Below are positions 44,950-54,634 of a stretch of 64,000 nucleotides of DNA, in pieces. The notes beneath the pieces were generated by a model that was not told the DNA's origin, did not search any database, and saw nothing but the letters and a program-made list of their open reading frames with translations. The stretch is from Sphingomonas sp. CROZ-RG-20F-R02-07 (GTDB lineage Bacteria; Pseudomonadota; Alphaproteobacteria; Sphingomonadales; Sphingomonadaceae): NCBI RefSeq assembly GCF_022662335.1, contig NZ_JAKNQJ010000002.1, positions 339,387 through 403,386 on the forward strand, written 5' to 3'. How positions within the stretch are numbered: the stretch's first letter is position 1; the number at the start of each line of letters is the position of its first letter. The translations under genes and the position numbers were made by a program.

Positions 44950-46329
44950 ATGTCCAAACTTCCAGTCGTCGCGATCGTCGGCCGTCCCAATGTCGGCAAG
45001 TCGACGCTGTTCAATCGCCTCGTCGGCAAGAAGCTCGCGCTCGTCGACGATCGTCCCGGCGTCACACGCGACCGGCGTGAGGGCGACGCGCACCTGATCG
45101 GGCTCGATTTCCGCATCGTCGATACCGCGGGCTATGAGGATCACGACGCGCAGACGTTGCCCGGCCGGATGCGTCAGCAGACCGAGGCGGCGGTGGCGCA
45201 GGCTGACGTCGCCCTGTTCATGGTCGATGCCCGTGCGGGGATCGTGCCGCTCGACGAAGAGATCGCTCGCTGGCTGCGCGCGTCCACCACGCCCGTGGTG
45301 CTGGCCGCCAACAAGGCAGAAGGAAGCGCCGGCGATCAGGGCGTGCTGGAGGCGCTGGCGCTGGGCTTCGGCGACCCGGTGCAGGTGTCCGCCGAACATG
45401 GCGAAGGCATGGGCGATCTGTTCGAGGCGCTGCTTCCGCTGCTCGATGCGGTCACCGCGGCGGACGACGTCGCACCGGAGGATGAGGACGAGGTCTATGA
45501 CGGCCCGTTGAAGCTCGCGATCGTCGGCCGCCCCAATGCGGGCAAGTCCACGCTCGTCAACCGCATGCTGGGCGAAGACCGGATGATTACCGGACCCGAG
45601 GCCGGGATCACGCGGGATTCGATCGCGGTCGACTGGCTGTGGGAACCGGCCGGGGGCGAGGCCCGCAAGGTGCGGCTGATCGACACCGCGGGCATGCGCA
45701 AGCGCGCCAAGGTGCAGGACAAGCTGGAGAAGATGTCGGTCGCCGACGCGCTCCACGCCGTCGATTTTGCCGAGGTGGTGGTGCTGCTGCTCGACGCCAC
45801 GCTGGGGCTCGAGGGGCAGGATCTGCGCATCGCGGACCGGGTGCTGGAGGAGGGCCGTGCGCTCGTCATCGCGCTCAACAAATGGGATGTGGCCGAGAAT
45901 GCGTCGTCGCTCTTCAACGGCGTGAAGCGTGCGCTGGAAGACGGGCTCAGCCAGGTGAAGGGGGTGAGCGTGATGACCGTCTCCGCCGCCACCGGCAAAG
46001 GCATCGACCAACTGATCCAGGCCTGTTTCGACGTGCGCGAAGCGTGGTCGCGGCGGGTGGGAACGGGCGAGCTGAACCGCTGGTTCGAACGCGCGATCGA
46101 GGCCAATCCGCCGCCCGCACCGGGCGGCAAGCGGGTCAAGCTGCGCTACGTCACGCAGGTGAAGACGCGTCCTCCAACCTTCGTCATCTTTGGTACGCGC
46201 GTCGATCAATTGCCCGCGAGCTACGAGCGCTATCTGGTCAATTCGATGCGCCGCGATTTGGGCTTCGGCGCGGTGCCCGTGCGGATCACGATGCGCGCGC
46301 CCAAGAATCCGTTCGATCAGGCGAAATAA
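44950..46329 (+). CDS. der: Ribosome biogenesis GTPase Der (EngA)
   Basis: 459 residues with tandem GTPase domains. First P-loop GRPNVGKST at residues 11-19, switch DTAGYED, NKAE; second P-loop GRPNAGKST near 192-200, DTAGMRK, and NKWD. A C-terminal KH-like domain follows (RYVTQVKTRPPTFVIFG). Der binds the 50S subunit and is essential for its maturation in other bacteria. ATG 44950. Confidence 0.97.
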   Translation: MSKLPVVAIVGRPNVGKSTLFNRLVGKKLALVDDRPGVTRDRREGDAHLIGLDFRIVDTAGYEDHDAQTLPGRMRQQTEAAVAQADVALFMVDARAGIVPLDEEIARWLRASTTPVVLAANKAEGSAGDQGVLEALALGFGDPVQVSAEHGEGMGDLFEALLPLLDAVTAADDVAPEDEDEVYDGPLKLAIVGRPNAGKSTLVNRMLGEDRMITGPEAGITRDSIAVDWLWEPAGGEARKVRLIDTAGMRKRAKVQDKLEKMSVADALHAVDFAEVVVLLLDATLGLEGQDLRIADRVLEEGRALVIALNKWDVAENASSLFNGVKRALEDGLSQVKGVSVMTVSAATGKGIDQLIQACFDVREAWSRRVGTGELNRWFERAIEANPPPAPGGKRVKLRYVTQVKTRPPTFVIFGTRVDQLPASYERYLVNSMRRDLGFGAVPVRITMRAPKNPFDQAK

Positions 46330-46425
46330 CCGGCGAAGTTCTCCGAAGAAACCTTGTGTTTACTTCGAGCCGCTAACCCGAGGTCTGTGCTTTGGGGCCA
46401 AAGGAGGTCCGATCGGGAGAAAGCC

Positions 46426-46863
46426 GTGTCGTTCGAGGGAAGCACCCTGGTGGATTGGGCGGCCTATGCGCACGCCCGTGCGGAGCTGGGCGGCGGCTTC
46501 GTCCGCATTCTGGGCTATTTTCGCGAGGACGGCGTAAAATCGGTCGCCGCGATCGAGGCGGCAATGCGCGCCCAATCCGCGGCGGCGATGGTGATCCCGG
46601 CGCACACGCTGAAGGGCGAGGCGCGGCAGTTCGGGGCCGAGCCGCTGGCGGCACTGGCCGAAGAGATCGAAGGCATCGCGCGCGATTGCGTCGAGCTGCA
46701 CGACACGCCCGAGGATGCGCTGACGCCCGTCGCCCGGCTGCGTCCACTGTTCGAGGAAACACTGGCGCTGCTGGAGCGCGAGGCCAATCCATTGGTGGCG
46801 CGTCGCCCGGCAGCGGGCGGCGGATTTGGCCGGCGGCCCACCGGCGGCTTCGGTCGGGCATAA
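46426..46863 (+). CDS. Hpt (histidine phosphotransfer) domain protein
   Basis: 145 residues. GTG start at 46426, five bases after GGGAGA. The Hpt signature IPAHTLKGEARQFG holds the phosphorylatable histidine at residue 60, in a four-helix-bundle context. The C-terminal 30 residues are Gly/Arg-rich and probably disordered (GGGFGRRPTGGFGRA). It should pass phosphate between a sensor kinase and response regulator; neither is encoded nearby, so it is an orphan relay protein. Confidence 0.85.
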   Translation: MSFEGSTLVDWAAYAHARAELGGGFVRILGYFREDGVKSVAAIEAAMRAQSAAAMVIPAHTLKGEARQFGAEPLAALAEEIEGIARDCVELHDTPEDALTPVARLRPLFEETLALLEREANPLVARRPAAGGGFGRRPTGGFGRA

Positions 46864-46879
46864 AGCCCGGCCTGCTCCT

Positions 46880-47401
46880 TCAGCCCTTCAGATACGGCGC
46901 CGCGCCGGTCTTGGGCGAATCATGCTCCGAAATAGAGTTGAGCTGCACGTAATTGTGGATCCCCATCCGTGCGATCATCTCGAACTGCCGCTCGAGCGTA
47001 TCGACATGCTCTTCCTCGCTCGCCAGGATCCGCGCGAACAGATCGCGGCTGACATAGTCCTTCACCTGCTCGCAATAGGCGATCGATTCCTTGAGTTGAT
47101 CGACCGCTTCCATCTCCATCGCAAGATCGGATTTGAGCACTTCCTCGACCGTTTCGCCGATGCGCAGGCGACCAAGCAATTGAAAATTGGGCAAACCGTC
47201 GAGATAGAGAATACGCTCCGACAGCCAGTCGGCGTGCTTCATCTCGTCGATGGATTCCATCCGCTCATATTGGGCGAGCTTGTAGACGCCCCAATGATCG
47301 AGCATGCGGTAATGAAGCCAATATTGGTTGATCGCAGTCAGTTCGTTACGGAGCGCTTCGTTCAGATAGTCCAAGACCCGCGGGTCGCCTTTACCGGCCA
47401 T
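46880..47401 (-). CDS. bfr: Bacterioferritin
   Basis: 173 residues. 24-mer haem-containing iron store. Ferroxidase ligands are in place (E20 in LRNELTAINQ; E53 and H56 in ERMESIDEMKHAD, using the adjacent numbering; then ASEEEH), and M54 of that segment is the expected inter-subunit haem ligand. ATG 47401 with AAGGGAG. Lies 92 bases downstream of bfd on the same strand, with its own candidate promoter between them. Confidence 0.96.
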   Translation of the reverse strand: MAGKGDPRVLDYLNEALRNELTAINQYWLHYRMLDHWGVYKLAQYERMESIDEMKHADWLSERILYLDGLPNFQLLGRLRIGETVEEVLKSDLAMEMEAVDQLKESIAYCEQVKDYVSRDLFARILASEEEHVDTLERQFEMIARMGIHNYVQLNSISEHDSPKTGAAPYLKG

Positions 47402-47420
47402 GGTGATCTCCCTTGGATCC

Positions 47421-47453
47421 TATGTAGCCCCCACGGTTAGACTTGGACAAGTC
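47421..47453 (-). promoter_or_regulatory. Candidate bfr promoter overlapped by a palindrome
   Basis: On the minus strand, -35-like TTGTCC (47445-47450) and -10-like TACATA (47421-47426) are 18 bases apart, about 20-50 bases before the bfr ATG. The -35 is inside a perfect palindrome GACTTG-GA-CAAGTC (47440-47453), a good operator candidate. The regulator is not identified. Confidence 0.5.
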
Positions 47454-47493
47454 GGAATCTTGCGGGTTCAGGCCGCGTTTATTGTTGCAAACG

Positions 47494-47664
47494 CTACGCA
47501 GCCGCGCGTTCGGCATCGATGATCGCCCGCGTAAACGAGGCGCATTGGCCGCATTTGGGCTGGCGGCCGAGCGAACGAAACGTCTGACAGGGCGTCTGAC
47601 ATCCCCCACGCGCGCACGCGCGGACATCGCTTTCCCGTATCGCATTGCAAACGCAGACAACCAT
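47494..47664 (-). CDS. bfd: Bacterioferritin-associated ferredoxin
   Basis: 56 residues. It begins MVVCVCNAIRESDVRACARG and has the four cysteine ligands of a BFD-type [2Fe-2S] cluster: C4 and C6 (CVC) and C38 and C41 (CGQC). In Pseudomonas, Bfd docks on bacterioferritin and donates electrons to release stored iron; the adjacent bfr fits exactly. ATG 47664 has AGGAG five bases upstream. TAG stop at 47494-47496. Confidence 0.93.
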   Translation of the reverse strand: MVVCVCNAIRESDVRACARGGCQTPCQTFRSLGRQPKCGQCASFTRAIIDAERAAA

Positions 47665-47684
47665 GGCTGCTCCTTTTCGAGATC

Positions 47685-47713
47685 AATATGCCGCTAATGC
47701 GAACAACTCGCAA
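47685..47713 (-). promoter_or_regulatory. Candidate bfd promoter with a Fur-like inverted repeat
   Basis: Minus-strand -35-like TTGCGA (47708-47713) and -10-like CATATT (47685-47690) are 17 bases apart. Overlapping the -35 is the inverted repeat TGCGA-N5-TCGCA at 47698-47712, which resembles Fur-family boxes of proteobacteria. It lies 34-48 bases before the bfd start, where binding would block transcription. Confidence 0.5.
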
Positions 47714-47744
47714 GACATATTGCGCCTAAGTCGCAGCAGCATCC

Positions 47745-49001
47745 TCATCTTATCGGATTTGCGCCACGCATCGGCTGCCAGGCGAGGCGCGCAAGGCTGC
47801 GCCATAGCCATTCGAGCGGGCCATAGCGGTATCGCGTTAGCCAGGGTCTGGATCCGGCCAGTATGACGACCCATGTAGCCACGACCGCGGCGTAGAGTTG
47901 CGCCCGGCCCAAGCGGTCGAACAGGCCGAGGCCATAGCCATAGAAGATGGTAGTGCAGACGAGCGTCGTGCCGAGATAATTGGTGAACGCCATCCGGCCG
48001 GCGGCGGCAAAGCGGCGCGTCCACCAACCGCCGGCTCGTGCAAGCGCCATCACCAGCGCGGCGTAGCCGAGCACCATCGGCACGTGGATCGGCGTCGCCA
48101 GGGGGAGCGCGGCCAGGAACACCGCGCGCGGATCGAAGCCCCATGCCCGATCGAAAGCCGCCAGCGCGATCGATAGCGGCACCGTCATCGCCAGCAACGC
48201 CACCGCAATCCGCGCATAGGTGCGCCGCGTCCATGCGCCGCTAAGGAAGCCGCTGCGCAGCCCCGCCATGCCGAGCAGCATATAGCCGAGCGTTTCCATG
48301 CCGCCCGCGGGGAGAAAGGTGAAGGGATCGGTGTTGGTGCTCCACCGCCAGGCGAGCAACGTGCCGAAGCTGCCGCGCGCCGCCGCCACTTCGCGCGCGA
48401 CCTCGGCCTCCGTGGGTCGGCCGAAAGGCGAGGCGAGCGCCTGCCAATCCGCTACGGCGTTCGGCGATGCATGCGCCGCAAACGCCGCGGCATGGCGGCG
48501 GAACAGGTCGAGCGCGATGGCGGCGAACTCCAGCGTCTGCAGCGTGAATGCGGCGCCGGCCAGCAGCACCAGCCAGCGCACCCGAAGATGCCGGAACGCA
48601 TAGGCGATGCAGCCGACGAGCGCATAATGCGTCAGGATGTCACCCCACCAGAAGAGATAGAGATGCACCAGCCCGAAGACGAAGAGCCACGCCATGCGCG
48701 CATAATGGACCTTCGCCGGATCGTCCCCCGCCGCCTCCGCACGGTCGATCACCAGCAGCATCGAGGCGCCGAACAAAAGCGTGAACAGCCCGCGCATCTT
48801 GCCCTCGACCAGCACGAAGGTGAGCGCCCAGGCGACGAGGTCGGCGCGGCTGGGGGTGCCGAGCGCGGCGGGGGAGAAATAGGCCGGCTCTGGCAGGCCG
48901 AAGGCCGCGATGTTCGCGGCGAGGATGCCGAGCACCGCGACGCCGCGAATGACGTCGAGCGCGGCAATGCGCTGCGACAGGGGCAAGGGGCGTGCAGTCA
49001 T
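47745..49001 (-). CDS. DUF418 membrane protein (YeiB-like)
   Basis: 418 residues, about ten hydrophobic helices. The N-terminal RIAALDVIRGVAVLGILAAN is the DUF418/DUF1624 opening, and the C-terminal DUF418 block shows GRMAFTNYLGTTLVCTTIF and GPLEWLWRSLARL, as in E. coli YeiB. Inner-membrane protein, function unknown, possibly an acyltransferase-like fold. I prefer ATG 49001 (MTARPLPL) to GTG 49010. Not functionally linked to the ferredoxin gene downstream, as far as can be seen. Confidence 0.9.
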   Translation of the reverse strand: MTARPLPLSQRIAALDVIRGVAVLGILAANIAAFGLPEPAYFSPAALGTPSRADLVAWALTFVLVEGKMRGLFTLLFGASMLLVIDRAEAAGDDPAKVHYARMAWLFVFGLVHLYLFWWGDILTHYALVGCIAYAFRHLRVRWLVLLAGAAFTLQTLEFAAIALDLFRRHAAAFAAHASPNAVADWQALASPFGRPTEAEVAREVAAARGSFGTLLAWRWSTNTDPFTFLPAGGMETLGYMLLGMAGLRSGFLSGAWTRRTYARIAVALLAMTVPLSIALAAFDRAWGFDPRAVFLAALPLATPIHVPMVLGYAALVMALARAGGWWTRRFAAAGRMAFTNYLGTTLVCTTIFYGYGLGLFDRLGRAQLYAAVVATWVVILAGSRPWLTRYRYGPLEWLWRSLARLAWQPMRGANPIR

Positions 49002-49165
49002 ACGAGCCACGCTCGCACAATGTGGCGGGGCACAACAGGGCGGCGGAGTCTTCTAGCGTTCGATGGCGTCATTTGCGCCGTTTGCCCCGACCTTGTCCAA
49101 GGGCCGGTGCCGCACGCGAAGGGGGGACTGGATCAACTACAGTCCATCATGGTGCCGCGTCGGCT

Positions 49166-49196
49166 GCCGGTCCTTCCCAAAACGGGAAGGACCGGC
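49166..49196 (-). terminator. Strong hairpin downstream of the SYLF gene
   Basis: Perfect 13-bp stem (49166-49178 with 49184-49196; GCCGGTCCTTCCC and complement) with a 5-base loop, 8 bases past the SYLF stop on the minus strand. No T-run, but the stem is very stable and symmetrical, so it could act for either direction. Confidence 0.65.
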
Positions 49197-49203
49197 CTTC
49201 GAA

Positions 49204-49902
49204 TTAACGGGGCAGAACGCGCGTCAGCGCGCGGGCGCCGGGGGCGGTGACGCGGCCGTCGAGCAGCGCATTGACGTTCACCGGGCGGCCATAATATTCC
49301 TTCACCCGGCCCTGATCGTAATCGACGCCCGTCGCGCCCACCGTGGCGCCGGCATAGGCGCCCTTGATGTTGGTCCAGAGCACCGCATCGCCCTTGAACG
49401 TCGAGCCTTGCGCCGCGTCGGAATAATTGATGACCGACACGCCGGCGCCGGCGTCCAGCGCGAACTTGCGGGGGCTGCGGAACGCGTCGACCGCCTTGCG
49501 ATCCATCAGCAGATAGACGATCGCGCCACCGGCTGCGCCGATCTGCGCCCCGATGCTGAGGCCACCGGTGTTGAAGAACGCGGGCGAGCTCCAACCGCCG
49601 GTGCGGTTGCGCGTCACGACGACGCCCGCACCGCCCTTACCGCCGATGATGAAGCCTGCACGGCCATATTCGGGAATGACGTAAAGGCCGACGGCGCGAC
49701 CGATCAGCGGCGCGATCTTGCGATCCCGTTCCATCTCGACGACCACCGAGGCGGCCTTGTCGACCAGCTTCTGCGGGCCGTGCGCTTCGTCGCTCCGGGC
49801 GCTGTAATGGCGGGCCTGCGCGAGTGCGGCCGTAGGGGCGGCCATGCCGGCGAGCGCCCCGGCGCACAGGATCGCGGAGACGGTGGAACGGGTACTGGCC
49901 AT
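49204..49902 (-). CDS. SYLF (DUF500) domain secreted protein
   Basis: 232 residues. Signal peptide MASTRSTVSAILCAGALAGM ending near AALAQ. The SYLF domain follows with VVEMERDRKIAPLIGRAVGL, VIPEYGRAGFIIGGKGGAG, GGLSIGAQIGAAGGAIVYLL and AGAGVSVINYSD, matching the lipid-binding domain of Ysc84/SH3YL1. Bacterial members are periplasmic or outer-membrane-associated with no settled role. ATG 49902 has AAAGGA eight bases upstream, better placed than ATG 49911. Confidence 0.9.
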   Translation of the reverse strand: MASTRSTVSAILCAGALAGMAAPTAALAQARHYSARSDEAHGPQKLVDKAASVVVEMERDRKIAPLIGRAVGLYVIPEYGRAGFIIGGKGGAGVVVTRNRTGGWSSPAFFNTGGLSIGAQIGAAGGAIVYLLMDRKAVDAFRSPRKFALDAGAGVSVINYSDAAQGSTFKGDAVLWTNIKGAYAGATVGATGVDYDQGRVKEYYGRPVNVNALLDGRVTAPGARALTRVLPR

Positions 49903-50040
49903 GAGAGGCATCCTTTCGATCGGTTCGGCGACGACCCGGCACGGCTGGCCGTGCGGTTCGACAGGGGCTGAACACGACACCGGGCCCTGCGTTCCCGCCG
50001 CGCCTTCGAAGTTCGTGCACCAGGGCGCCGCCGCGCCGCG

Positions 50041-52272
50041 TCATGCCCCGGCGGCGTCTGCTCCCATCAGTGCGGGGAAAAAGCCCTCATGCGCCGCGCG
50101 CAGTTTATCGAGCGTCAGGACGAAATCGCCGGCATCCAGTTCGAAGACGAGGCGGCTCGCGATCGTCCGCCCGATCGGCTGCGCCGCGATGCCGGCCGCA
50201 TCCGCACCGAGCAGGAAATCATAGAGCGCGTGATCCTCGATCGTTACGACATACAGCCCCTGATCTTCGGCGAACCAGGTGCCTGCGACGCCGCATTCGG
50301 CCGAGGTGTCGAGCATCGCGCCGATATCACCCGCTAGCGCCATCTCCGCCACGGCCACGGCGACTCCGCCATCGGACACATCGTGGCAGGCGGTGATCGC
50401 GCCGCTGGCGATGCCTTCGCGGATATAGTCGCCGGTGCGGCGCTCGGCCGCCAGGTCGATCGGCGGGGGCGGCCCGGCCTCGACGCCGTCGCGGCCATGG
50501 ATCTCGCGCAACCAGAGCGACTGGCCGAGATGGCCGCGATGTTCGCCGACCAGCACGACGATGTCGCCGGTGCCCTTGAACGCGATCGTCGCGCTCTTGG
50601 TATAATCGGCGAGCAGGCCGATGCCGCCGATCGCCGGCGTGGGCAGGATCGCGGTGGCGCCGCCATCCTCGTCCTTTGTCTCGTTATACAGGCTGACATT
50701 GCCCGAGACGATCGGGAAGTCGAGCGCGCGGCATGCCTCGCCCATGCCCTCGATGCAGCCGACGAACTGCCCCATGATCTCGGGGCGCTGCGGATTGCCG
50801 AAATTCATGCAGTCGGTGGTGGCGAGCGGCGTCGCACCCACCGCGGTCAGGTTGCGCCAGCATTCCGCAATCGCCTGTTTGCCGCCCTCATAGGGGTCGG
50901 CGAAGCAGTAGCGCGGCGTGCAATCCGTGCTGATCGCCAGCCCCTTCTGCGTGCCGTGAACGCGCACCACCGCCGCGTCGCCGCCGGGCCGCTGCACCGT
51001 GTCCGCGCCGACCATGTGGTCATATTGCTCCCAGATCCAGCGCCGGCTGGCGATGTCGGGCGAGGCCATCAGCGCGAGCAGATCGGCGGCGGGGTCGGTA
51101 CAGGCCGGCACGTCGCCCAGCGGGGCAGGGGGCATGGTCTTTACATGCGGGCGATCATAGGCGGGCGCATCGTCGGCAAGCGGGCCGAGCGGGATGTCGC
51201 ACACCGTCTCGCCCTTGTGGGTCAGCACCATGCGGCCGGTGTCGGTCACGCGGCCGATCACCGCGAAGTCCAGCTCCCATTTGCGGAAGATCGCCTCCGC
51301 TTCCGCCTCGCGGCCGGGTTTCAGCACCATGAGCATCCGCTCCTGGCTTTCGCTCAGCATCATCTCGTAAGGCGTCATGCCCGTCTCGCGCTGCGGCACG
51401 TCGTCCATCACCAATTCGATGCCGACGCCGCCCTTCGACGCCATTTCGACCGACGAGGAGGTGAGCCCGGCCGCGCCCATGTCCTGGATGGCGACGATCA
51501 CGTCGGTCGCCATCAGCTCGAGGCACGCCTCGATCAGCAGCTTTTCGGTGAAGGGATCGCCCACCTGAACCGTCGGGCGCTTCTCGTCGCTGTCCTCGTC
51601 GAAGCTGGCGGAGGCCATGGTCGCGCCGTGGATGCCGTCGCGGCCGGTCTTGCTGCCGACATAGACGATTGGATTGCCGATCCCGCTGGCGGCGGAGTAG
51701 AAGATCTTGTCGGTATCCGCGATCCCCACGGTCATCGCGTTGACGAGGATGTTCCCGTCATACGCCTTGTGGAAATTGACCTCGCCGCCGACGGTCGGCA
51801 CGCCGACGCAATTGCCGTAGCCGCCGATGCCATGGACGACGCCGGCGATCAGGTGGCGCATCTTGGGATGATCGGGCGCCCCAAAGCGCAATGCGTTCAT
51901 GTTGGCGACCGGCCGTGCGCCCATCGTGAACACGTCGCGCAGGATCCCGCCCACGCCCGTTGCCGCGCCCTGATAAGGCTCGATATAGGAGGGATGGTTG
52001 TGGCTCTCCATCTTGAAGATCGCCGCCTGGCCGTCACCGATATCGACGACGCCGGCATTCTCGCCGGGGCCGCAGATCACCTGCGGGCCGGCGGTCGGCA
52101 GCGTCTTCAGATGGATGCGCGAAGATTTGTAGCTGCAATGCTCGGACCACATCACCGAGAAGATGCCCAGCTCCACGAGGTTCGGCTCGCGGCCGAGCGC
52201 GTTGAGGACGCGGGCATATTCGTCGGGGGACAGGCCGTGTTCGGCGACGATCTGGGGCGTGATGGCGGTCAT
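50041..52272 (-). CDS. purL: Phosphoribosylformylglycinamidine synthase subunit PurL
   Basis: 743 residues, the small-type PurL that works with separate PurQ and PurS proteins. It converts FGAR to FGAM in purine synthesis using ATP and ammonia from PurQ. Signatures: [72 protein letters not shown], and the second half with [21 protein letters not shown] 52272. purQ and purS are not adjacent. Confidence 0.97.
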   Translation of the reverse strand: MTAITPQIVAEHGLSPDEYARVLNALGREPNLVELGIFSVMWSEHCSYKSSRIHLKTLPTAGPQVICGPGENAGVVDIGDGQAAIFKMESHNHPSYIEPYQGAATGVGGILRDVFTMGARPVANMNALRFGAPDHPKMRHLIAGVVHGIGGYGNCVGVPTVGGEVNFHKAYDGNILVNAMTVGIADTDKIFYSAASGIGNPIVYVGSKTGRDGIHGATMASASFDEDSDEKRPTVQVGDPFTEKLLIEACLELMATDVIVAIQDMGAAGLTSSSVEMASKGGVGIELVMDDVPQRETGMTPYEMMLSESQERMLMVLKPGREAEAEAIFRKWELDFAVIGRVTDTGRMVLTHKGETVCDIPLGPLADDAPAYDRPHVKTMPPAPLGDVPACTDPAADLLALMASPDIASRRWIWEQYDHMVGADTVQRPGGDAAVVRVHGTQKGLAISTDCTPRYCFADPYEGGKQAIAECWRNLTAVGATPLATTDCMNFGNPQRPEIMGQFVGCIEGMGEACRALDFPIVSGNVSLYNETKDEDGGATAILPTPAIGGIGLLADYTKSATIAFKGTGDIVVLVGEHRGHLGQSLWLREIHGRDGVEAGPPPPIDLAAERRTGDYIREGIASGAITACHDVSDGGVAVAVAEMALAGDIGAMLDTSAECGVAGTWFAEDQGLYVVTIEDHALYDFLLGADAAGIAAQPIGRTIASRLVFELDAGDFVLTLDKLRAAHEGFFPALMGADAAGA

Positions 52273-52425
52273 GCCGAGGCTTTAGCGGGGAGGCTCGGCC
52301 GCGTCACCCCGGCCATGATTTGGGATATGCGTTTTCAAAGGCGCGGATCGCTCTTGCCGGTCGATCGTTACACATCCGATCCGACACGCGGCATCCCGCC
52401 GCGTGGTCGTCGCGAGGAGGATGTC

Positions 52426-52890
52426 TTGATAGCAGCCCGATTTCACACCCGCGGCATCGTCGCGGGCATTGCATGCGCCCTGCTGTCCGTCGCGCCCTTG
52501 AGCGCACAATCGGTCGGGTATATCCTGTCGCAGCCCGCGCGCGACGTGGGATTGGCGAAGACGCGGATTCCGCCCTTGCTCGTGCGGACGAGCGAGGCGC
52601 CCTATTCGACCGCGGGAACGGGAAGCTGCGCGGCCATCGCAGAGTCGATCGCCGCGCTGACCCACGTCATCGGCCCCGATTTTTCCACTTCGCCGTCGAC
52701 CAACAGGCAGAACATGGCGGAGATCGGCAGCAGCGCGATCGTCAACTCGCTGATCCCCTTCCGCGGCATCGTTCGCGAAGTGAGCGGTGCGAGCGCGGCG
52801 GAGCGGCGCAAGACCGCGGCGATCGATGCCGGTATCGCCCGGCGCGGCTTCCTTCGCGGGTTGCAGAGCGCGCGCCGCTGCCGGCGGTGA
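52426..52890 (+). CDS. Hypothetical secreted protein
   Basis: 154 residues, no family recognised. TTG start at 52426 with a strong GAGGAGG site (52413-52420) and a clean signal peptide (IAARFHTRGIVAGIACALLS, ending near PLSAQ). The mature part has PPLLVRTSEAPYS, a single cysteine (TGSCAAIAESIAAL), FSTSPSTNRQNM and a basic C-terminus (SARRCRR). The gene is divergent from purL and convergent with map, three bases away. A predicted periplasmic protein; function unknown. Confidence 0.72.
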   Translation: MIAARFHTRGIVAGIACALLSVAPLSAQSVGYILSQPARDVGLAKTRIPPLLVRTSEAPYSTAGTGSCAAIAESIAALTHVIGPDFSTSPSTNRQNMAEIGSSAIVNSLIPFRGIVREVSGASAAERRKTAAIDAGIARRGFLRGLQSARRCRR

Positions 52891-52893
52891 TAC

Positions 52894-53721
52894 CTAGACG
52901 TAGGGCGGTTGGGTGTATCCGGCCGGACTGAGCGTGAAGATCTCGCAGCCCTCCTCGGTGATGCCGATCGAATGTTCGAACTGCGCGCTGAGCGAGCGGT
53001 CGCGTGTCACTGCGGTCCAGCCGTCGTCGAGCAGCTTCACGTCGGGCCGGCCGGTGTTGATCATCGGCTCGATAGTGAAGATCATGCCGGGCTTCAGTTC
53101 GGGCCCGGTGCCGGGCTTGCCGACATGCACCACCTCGGGCGCATCGTGGAACAGGCGCCCGACGCCATGGCCGCAGAAATCGCGGACCACGCCGTAACGG
53201 TGTTTTTCGGCATGGCGCTGGATCGCATTCGCGACGTCGCCCATCCGGTTGCCGGGCTTTGCCTGCTCGATGCCGAGCATCAGGCATTCATAGGTGACTT
53301 CGACCAGCCGCCGGGCCTTGAGCGGGACGTCGCCGATCAGGTACATCCGGCTCGAGTCGCCGTGCCACCCGTCCACGATCGGGGTGACGTCGAGATTGAC
53401 GATATCGCCCGATTTCAGCGTCTTCTCGCTCGGGATGCCGTGGCAGACGACATGGTTGATCGAGATGCAGCTCGAATGCGTATAGCCCCGATAGCCGAGC
53501 GTCGCCGGCACGCCACCGCGCGCGAGGATGAAATCATAGACGATCCGGTCGATCTCGGCGGTCGTCACGCCCGGCACCATGTGGGCCGCGATCATGTCGA
53601 GCGTCTCGGCGGCAAGCCGCCCGGCGCGGTGCATGCCGTCGAACGCGGCGCGGCCGTGAAGCTTGATCGCGCCGGTGCGGCCCTCGGGCGCGTCGGCGGA
53701 AACGGTCATGTAATCGGTCAT
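52894..53721 (-). CDS. map: Type I methionine aminopeptidase
   Basis: 275 residues. It removes the initiator methionine from new proteins using two metal ions. Ligand-bearing motifs: DIVNLDVTPIVDGWHGDSSR (two aspartates), FCGHGVGRLFHDAPEV (histidine), MIFTIEPMINTG and QFEHSIGITEEG (glutamates). N-terminal 20 residues are an extension before IKLHGRAAFDGMHRAG. ATG 53721; an ATG at 53709 is possible. 3' end three bases from the secreted-protein gene. Confidence 0.96.
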   Translation of the reverse strand: MTDYMTVSADAPEGRTGAIKLHGRAAFDGMHRAGRLAAETLDMIAAHMVPGVTTAEIDRIVYDFILARGGVPATLGYRGYTHSSCISINHVVCHGIPSEKTLKSGDIVNLDVTPIVDGWHGDSSRMYLIGDVPLKARRLVEVTYECLMLGIEQAKPGNRMGDVANAIQRHAEKHRYGVVRDFCGHGVGRLFHDAPEVVHVGKPGTGPELKPGMIFTIEPMINTGRPDVKLLDDGWTAVTRDRSLSAQFEHSIGITEEGCEIFTLSPAGYTQPPYV

Positions 53722-53780
53722 GCGAACGATATAGCCCGCCCGGCTGGGCTTTGCGAGAGGAGAGGGCTAGGGTCTGCGCC

Positions 53781-54554
53781 ATGGCACATGAACGCATCTG
53801 GACCGCCGCGCTGGTGGTGATCGGCGACGAGATCCTGTCGGGCCGCACGCAGGATCGCAACGTCGCGCAGATCGCCGCATGGCTGGGCGTGCAGGGCATC
53901 CGGCTGGCCGAGGTGCGCGTCGTGGCGGACCGCACCGCCGCGATCGTCGAGGCGGTGAACACGCTGCGCGCGCGCAACGATTATCTGTTCACGACGGGCG
54001 GCATCGGCCCGACTCACGACGATATCACCGTCGATGCGATCGCCGAGGCGCTGGGCACCGGCGTCGTCCACCACCCGCAGGCGATGGCGGTGCTGGAGCG
54101 CTATTACGAAAGCCGCGGCGGCCTGACGGAGGCGCGGGCGCGGATGGCGCGTGTGCCGGAAGGCGCCACCTTGATCGACAATCGCGTCTCGGGCGCGCCC
54201 GGCATCCGCATCGGCAACATCTTCGTGATGGCGGGCGTGCCGCATATTACCGCGGGCATGCTCGACGCGCTGACCGGCACGCTTGAGGGCGGGCGTCCGG
54301 TCGTTTCGAAATCGATCGGCTGCTGGGTCGCGGAAAGCGAGGTCGCCGATCTGCTTCGCGAAACCGAGAAGCGCCATGATCGCGCGACGGAAGGCGGCGT
54401 GGCGATCGGAAGCTACCCTTTCTTCCGCGACGGCCGGACGGGCGCGAATTTCGTGGTGCGCAGCCCCGATGCGGCGGCGGTGGATGCCTGTCTCGCCGAC
54501 CTGACCGAAGCGCTGGAGGCGGAAGGTCGCGTGGTGGCGCAGGGCGGGATCTGA
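53781..54554 (+). CDS. CinA N-terminal (MoaB/MogA-like) domain protein
   Basis: 257 residues. The molybdopterin-binding-like fold begins ALVVIGDEILSGRTQDRN, followed by FTTGGIGPTHDDITVDA and VFVMAGVP-like IFVMAGVPHITAGM. Full CinA has an added C-terminal PncC amidase domain of about 160 residues; this protein lacks it. The N-terminal CinA domain in other bacteria has ADP-ribose pyrophosphatase activity (known for some members). ATG 53781 lies divergent from map by 59 bases. Confidence 0.88.
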   Translation: MAHERIWTAALVVIGDEILSGRTQDRNVAQIAAWLGVQGIRLAEVRVVADRTAAIVEAVNTLRARNDYLFTTGGIGPTHDDITVDAIAEALGTGVVHHPQAMAVLERYYESRGGLTEARARMARVPEGATLIDNRVSGAPGIRIGNIFVMAGVPHITAGMLDALTGTLEGGRPVVSKSIGCWVAESEVADLLRETEKRHDRATEGGVAIGSYPFFRDGRTGANFVVRSPDAAAVDACLADLTEALEAEGRVVAQGGI

Positions 54555-54634
54555 AGCGCGCCGATCCGGACGGCGAAGGCCATCCGCACGGAATCAGGCT
54601 CTTACCCCATGCGTTCGCCCGCGCGGCACCCCAT

